Under the pieces are notes generated by a model. That model was not told the DNA's origin and made no database searches. It saw only the letters and a program-made list of their open reading frames with translations. A stretch of DNA of 64,000 nucleotides, taken from assembly GCA_023663185.1 (NCBI GenBank), contig JAMPHY010000007.1, positions 62,001 to 126,000 of the forward strand. Direction: 5' to 3'. Shown one piece after another: positions 61,425 through 64,000 of the stretch; positions within the stretch are counted from its first letter, which is position 1; each line of letters begins with the position of its first letter. Origin of the DNA: Clostridiales bacterium (lineage in GTDB: Bacteria; Bacillota; Clostridia; Lachnospirales; Lachnospiraceae). Both the position numbers and the translations under genes were made by a program.

Positions 61425-63494
61425 ATGGTATTTCAACCTAAAACACTTGATTACGAATTAAGTTCGTATACGGGACTAACCCGCCAGAGCTGGATTGAGG
61501 CGGGAGAATATTTACTGCAGGGTATTTTTAAGAATATTAAAGATTTCACAAATCCTGTCGTTATGCCAAGAAAAGAGACTAAGATAACGTATCCGCACAG
61601 CGAGGACGCGGTAGGAGAAAAGAAAGCGGAATATTTCGAGGGGCTTGCGCGCTCGTTTTTCATTGCGGCGCCACTTATTCATGAAAATCCTCAATTGGAG
61701 ATAGCGGGATATAAAATCCGCGATTATTATAAAAGCCATGTGCTGCGTTCATGTACGGAGAGCGATTCCTTGTGCGTGGGAACATATAATGAATTAAAAC
61801 AGCTTGCCGGTAAAGATAATCCGTTTGCGACATTCCAACAGACCGTGGAAACCTGCGCGCTTGTGATTTGCCTGTGGCTGTGCAAGGCGGAAATATGGGA
61901 TACCTATACTAAGGAAGAAAAAGACCGTATTGCCGGATTTTTAATGGACTATGCAGAAGGCAATACAGTGCCGCAGAATTGGCGTTTATTTAATATGCTT
62001 GTTTTGGCGTTCTTAAATATGGAAGGGTATGAGATTGATAAAGAGATAATGCGCGAACACGCCGCCCATATTTTGAATTATTATGCCGGTCAGGGCTGGT
62101 ATCGCGACGGGCATTCTTTTGATTACTATTCCTGTTGGGCGTTCAACGTATATGCGCCGTTGTGGAATCTGTGGTACGGATATGATAATGAGCCTTACCT
62201 TGCCGCCCAGTTTGAAAAAAATTCAAATGAGTTGATGAAGACTTACGGAGACTTTTTTGACAGAGACGGATTTACAAATATGTGGGGTAGGAGCAATATT
62301 TACAGGAACGCCGCTACAAGTGCTTTTGATGGAAATATGATGCTTAAAAATACGGTGGTAAACGCCGGACTCGCGCGGCGGATTTGTTCAGGCTCTTTAT
62401 TGCAATTTATGACGCGGGAAGATTTTTTATATGAAGGCGTGCCGACGCTGGGATTTTACGGACAGTTTACGCCTTTGGTGCAGGGGTATTCCTGCGCGGA
62501 ATCGCCGTTTTGGTTAGGAAAAGCCTTCTTGTGCCTGCACCTTCCTAAAGACCACCCTTTCTGGACAGAAAAAGAAAACAACGGCACATGGGAAAAACTG
62601 TCAGCGGGCGAGGTGAAAGTGACGACATTGAACGGACCGGCGTTGTGCTTTTCTAATCATGAAGCAAACGGAGAGACAATCCTACGTACAGGAAAAGTGG
62701 TAAAACAAAAAGACGACCGTCATGGTATGTGGAATTATTCAAAACTGTGTTTTAATACGAAATACCCGTGGGAGTCTGCGCCGATTGTGGACGGGCGGCA
62801 GATTGACTATATGGAGTCGCAGCAGTATGTACTCCATGACATTACATCGGATACTTATGAAAATGCCAATGTGACATTCTGGCATGGGGAAAAAGACGGC
62901 GTGCTGTACCGCAGGCAGTTTTTTACCTATTGCTTAGAGCAGGAGTGTCACTGGATTCAGGCGATGAATCTGGCTGACTTTACAGTACCGTATGGAATTA
63001 TGCGCGTGGACAGAACACGTTTCTTCAAAAAGCCTATTGCGCTGACGCTGGGAGCTTACGGTTTCCCCGATAACAGTACGGAGATTATCAGGAAGTCCGA
63101 CAGTGGCGCTCAGATGGCTGCGGCAATTATTTTAAAAGGACACGACTTTACCGGACGCGAAAAACAGCTTGCCATGACAATATATGACGGCTGGGAAGAT
63201 TTGAACGTAGTCCGTAGTACCGGAACAAATCCTGATTCTGAACACTCGGTTATTGTATATGCTTCGATGAAAAGGGAGAAACAGAATCGCTACGAACAGA
63301 GCGTTTTGATATCGCAGGTTATTACTAAGGAAGAACTTGCGGATTTTACCGAGGAAGAACTTTTTCCGATAGAAAGGATTGTTTATACGGATAAAGAAAA
63401 CTGCGGCGGGTATGGCGTGGTGCAGATAGTGTTGAAAAATGGGACGGTAAAGAAGGTTGACTTTGATGAGATGGAAGGCGGGTTGATGGTGTAA
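61425..63494 (+). CDS. DUF2264 protein, probable uronate-active glycoside hydrolase
   Basis: 689 residues, AAAGGAGAA before ATG 61425. N-terminal ~400 residues are an (alpha/alpha)-toroid with the DUF2264 signatures: FEGLARSFFIAAPLI, NWRLFNMLVLAFLNMEG, GWYRDGHSFDYYSCWAFNVYAPLW, GRSNIYRNAATSAF. A beta-rich C-terminal part follows. No signal peptide. Some members are, to my memory, classed as beta-glucuronidases (GH154); the neighbours GH88 and heparinase-type lyase support a uronide substrate. Last recognised gene of the locus. Confidence 0.85.
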   Translation: MVFQPKTLDYELSSYTGLTRQSWIEAGEYLLQGIFKNIKDFTNPVVMPRKETKITYPHSEDAVGEKKAEYFEGLARSFFIAAPLIHENPQLEIAGYKIRDYYKSHVLRSCTESDSLCVGTYNELKQLAGKDNPFATFQQTVETCALVICLWLCKAEIWDTYTKEEKDRIAGFLMDYAEGNTVPQNWRLFNMLVLAFLNMEGYEIDKEIMREHAAHILNYYAGQGWYRDGHSFDYYSCWAFNVYAPLWNLWYGYDNEPYLAAQFEKNSNELMKTYGDFFDRDGFTNMWGRSNIYRNAATSAFDGNMMLKNTVVNAGLARRICSGSLLQFMTREDFLYEGVPTLGFYGQFTPLVQGYSCAESPFWLGKAFLCLHLPKDHPFWTEKENNGTWEKLSAGEVKVTTLNGPALCFSNHEANGETILRTGKVVKQKDDRHGMWNYSKLCFNTKYPWESAPIVDGRQIDYMESQQYVLHDITSDTYENANVTFWHGEKDGVLYRRQFFTYCLEQECHWIQAMNLADFTVPYGIMRVDRTRFFKKPIALTLGAYGFPDNSTEIIRKSDSGAQMAAAIILKGHDFTGREKQLAMTIYDGWEDLNVVRSTGTNPDSEHSVIVYASMKREKQNRYEQSVLISQVITKEELADFTEEELFPIERIVYTDKENCGGYGVVQIVLKNGTVKKVDFDEMEGGLMV

Positions 63495-63539
63495 AGAAGT
63501 TTTGCTGCATAAAATCGAGACATTCTTGTGTTGTGAAAA

Positions 63540-63656
63540 ATGCCTTCATCATATATACTAATAACTAGAGAAGTGATTACCGACTTGTATAATAAAAATG
63601 ATTATTTGCTAGAGACAGATTTGTTAAATGAAAAGGAACGGAAATATTATGAATGA
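63540..63656 (+). pseudogene. Short coding-like fragment, 38 residues
   Basis: ATG 63540 to TGA 63656; protein starts MPSSYILITREVITDLY and ends NEKERKYYE. The composition is protein-like and helical, but there is no ribosome binding site and no family match that I can name. Probably the remnant of a longer gene. Confidence 0.3.
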
Positions 63657-63674
63657 TGCAGACGGAATGAATTT

Positions 63675-63818
63675 ATGAACAAGATTGCGTTGAATAGTTT
63701 TTCAAGTTTTGACATTGCAAAAAGTGCGTCAGATGATGATACAGAATTAATTGCAAATGGTTTTTCTCCGAGCAGATTAGGAAGTATGGATTTGCGTTTA
63801 GGGGGAAGGAGTGTTTGA
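63675..63818 (+). pseudogene. Short coding-like fragment, 47 residues
   Basis: ATG 63675 to TGA 63818; starts MNKIALNSFSSFDIAKSA and ends LRLGGRSV. Weak upstream site (ACGGA). Could be a fragment or a tiny gene; not recognised. Confidence 0.25.
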
Positions 63819-63864
63819 TTGGGTAGTTATGTTTTTCTAATTATGTTATATTATGTTTGGCTAT

Positions 63865-63999
63865 TATATCTGGTTCAGCTTTTTTTCAATATACCAGCGG
63901 ATAATTCCAACATATGGCTCCATATATTCGCTTTGCACTGAATATATCCTCTGCATCTTTTCCAAAAAAATCCTCTTACTTTTCTTATCTTTATACGGA
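63865..63999 (-). CDS. 3' end of a possible gene running in from the right edge
   Basis: On the minus strand an open frame enters from the window edge and ends at TAA 63865-63867. The 44 visible residues (SKRIFLEKMQRIYSVQSEYM, ending RWYIEKKLNQI) look like a genuine helical C-terminus. Family unknown. Confidence 0.4.
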
Positions 64000-64000
64000 T

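Larger units (their letters stand above)
63495..64000. other. Gene-poor end region with coding debris
   Basis: About 500 bp without a convincing full-length gene. It holds two short plus-strand frames (63540-63656 and 63675-63818) that lack ribosome binding sites, and the 3' end of a possible minus-strand gene (63865-63999). Looks like decayed accessory DNA. Confidence 0.5.

Overview
The window looks like the chromosome of a gut-type Lachnospiraceae (Clostridia). Pointers are moderate G+C, strong AGGAGG-type ribosome binding sites, an S-box (SAM-I) leader on metK, a class I lysyl-tRNA synthetase with a fused tRNA-binding domain, an ATP-dependent phosphofructokinase of the TIDLDI type, several small proteins that I know from that family, and a Firmicutes-style YesMN/ABC carbohydrate locus. 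The genus cannot be fixed by eye.

Layout. 1-5.8 kb is an accessory patch: a PIN-type nuclease gene cut by an in-frame TGA, a hemolysin III membrane protein, a small envelope operon (VanZ-like protein, secreted tandem-domain protein, small membrane protein) and a HTH protein divergent from a membrane-anchored Ser/Thr kinase. 5.5-14 kb holds a small alarmone synthetase, a membrane coiled-coil protein built from 11-residue repeats, DNA polymerase IV, and a two-component system followed by its ABC exporter. 14.2-34.8 kb is mostly housekeeping: M23 peptidase, murA, riboswitch-metK, dnaE, pfkA, an rRNA methyltransferase, proC, a SleB-type hydrolase, nfeD/SPFH, argF, birA, dusB, greA and lysS.

34.8-49.7 kb is the accessory core. 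It carries an AAA ATPase/nuclease-like gene bracketed by related hairpins. Next is a HTH regulator divergent from what I regard as the main discovery: a three-gene operon led by a membrane-anchored protein with the fold signature of cholesterol-dependent cytolysins but without the cholesterol-binding undecapeptide. The two partners are a zinc-ribbon/TM2 protein and a coiled-coil membrane protein. Further on are a GH42 beta-galactosidase, a nucleotidyltransferase followed by a small ORF with a textbook -1 slippery site, a Panacea-type toxin-antitoxin pair with a perfect palindromic operator, a sulfite-exporter/lipid-kinase-like fusion, and a MarR-phosphatidyltransferase-MATE cluster.

49.7-63.5 kb is a uronate-oligosaccharide utilisation locus. 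A YesN/YesM pair diverges from a sugar ABC importer, GH88 hydrolase, YesL protein, a discoidin-like protein, a heparinase II/III lyase and a DUF2264 protein. The enzymes lack signal peptides, so imported unsaturated oligosaccharides are probably degraded in the cytoplasm.

Two families of dispersed hairpin elements run through the window. One has an 85-nt stem-loop with compensatory changes between its two complete copies (23.45 and 61.31 kb) plus orphan 5' arms. The other (34.85, 36.36 and 42.04 kb) works as a terminator, and in two copies also builds a sigma-A-like promoter out of its 3' arm. Apart from the metK riboswitch, I found no RNA genes (rRNA, tRNA), CRISPR arrays or transposase genes.
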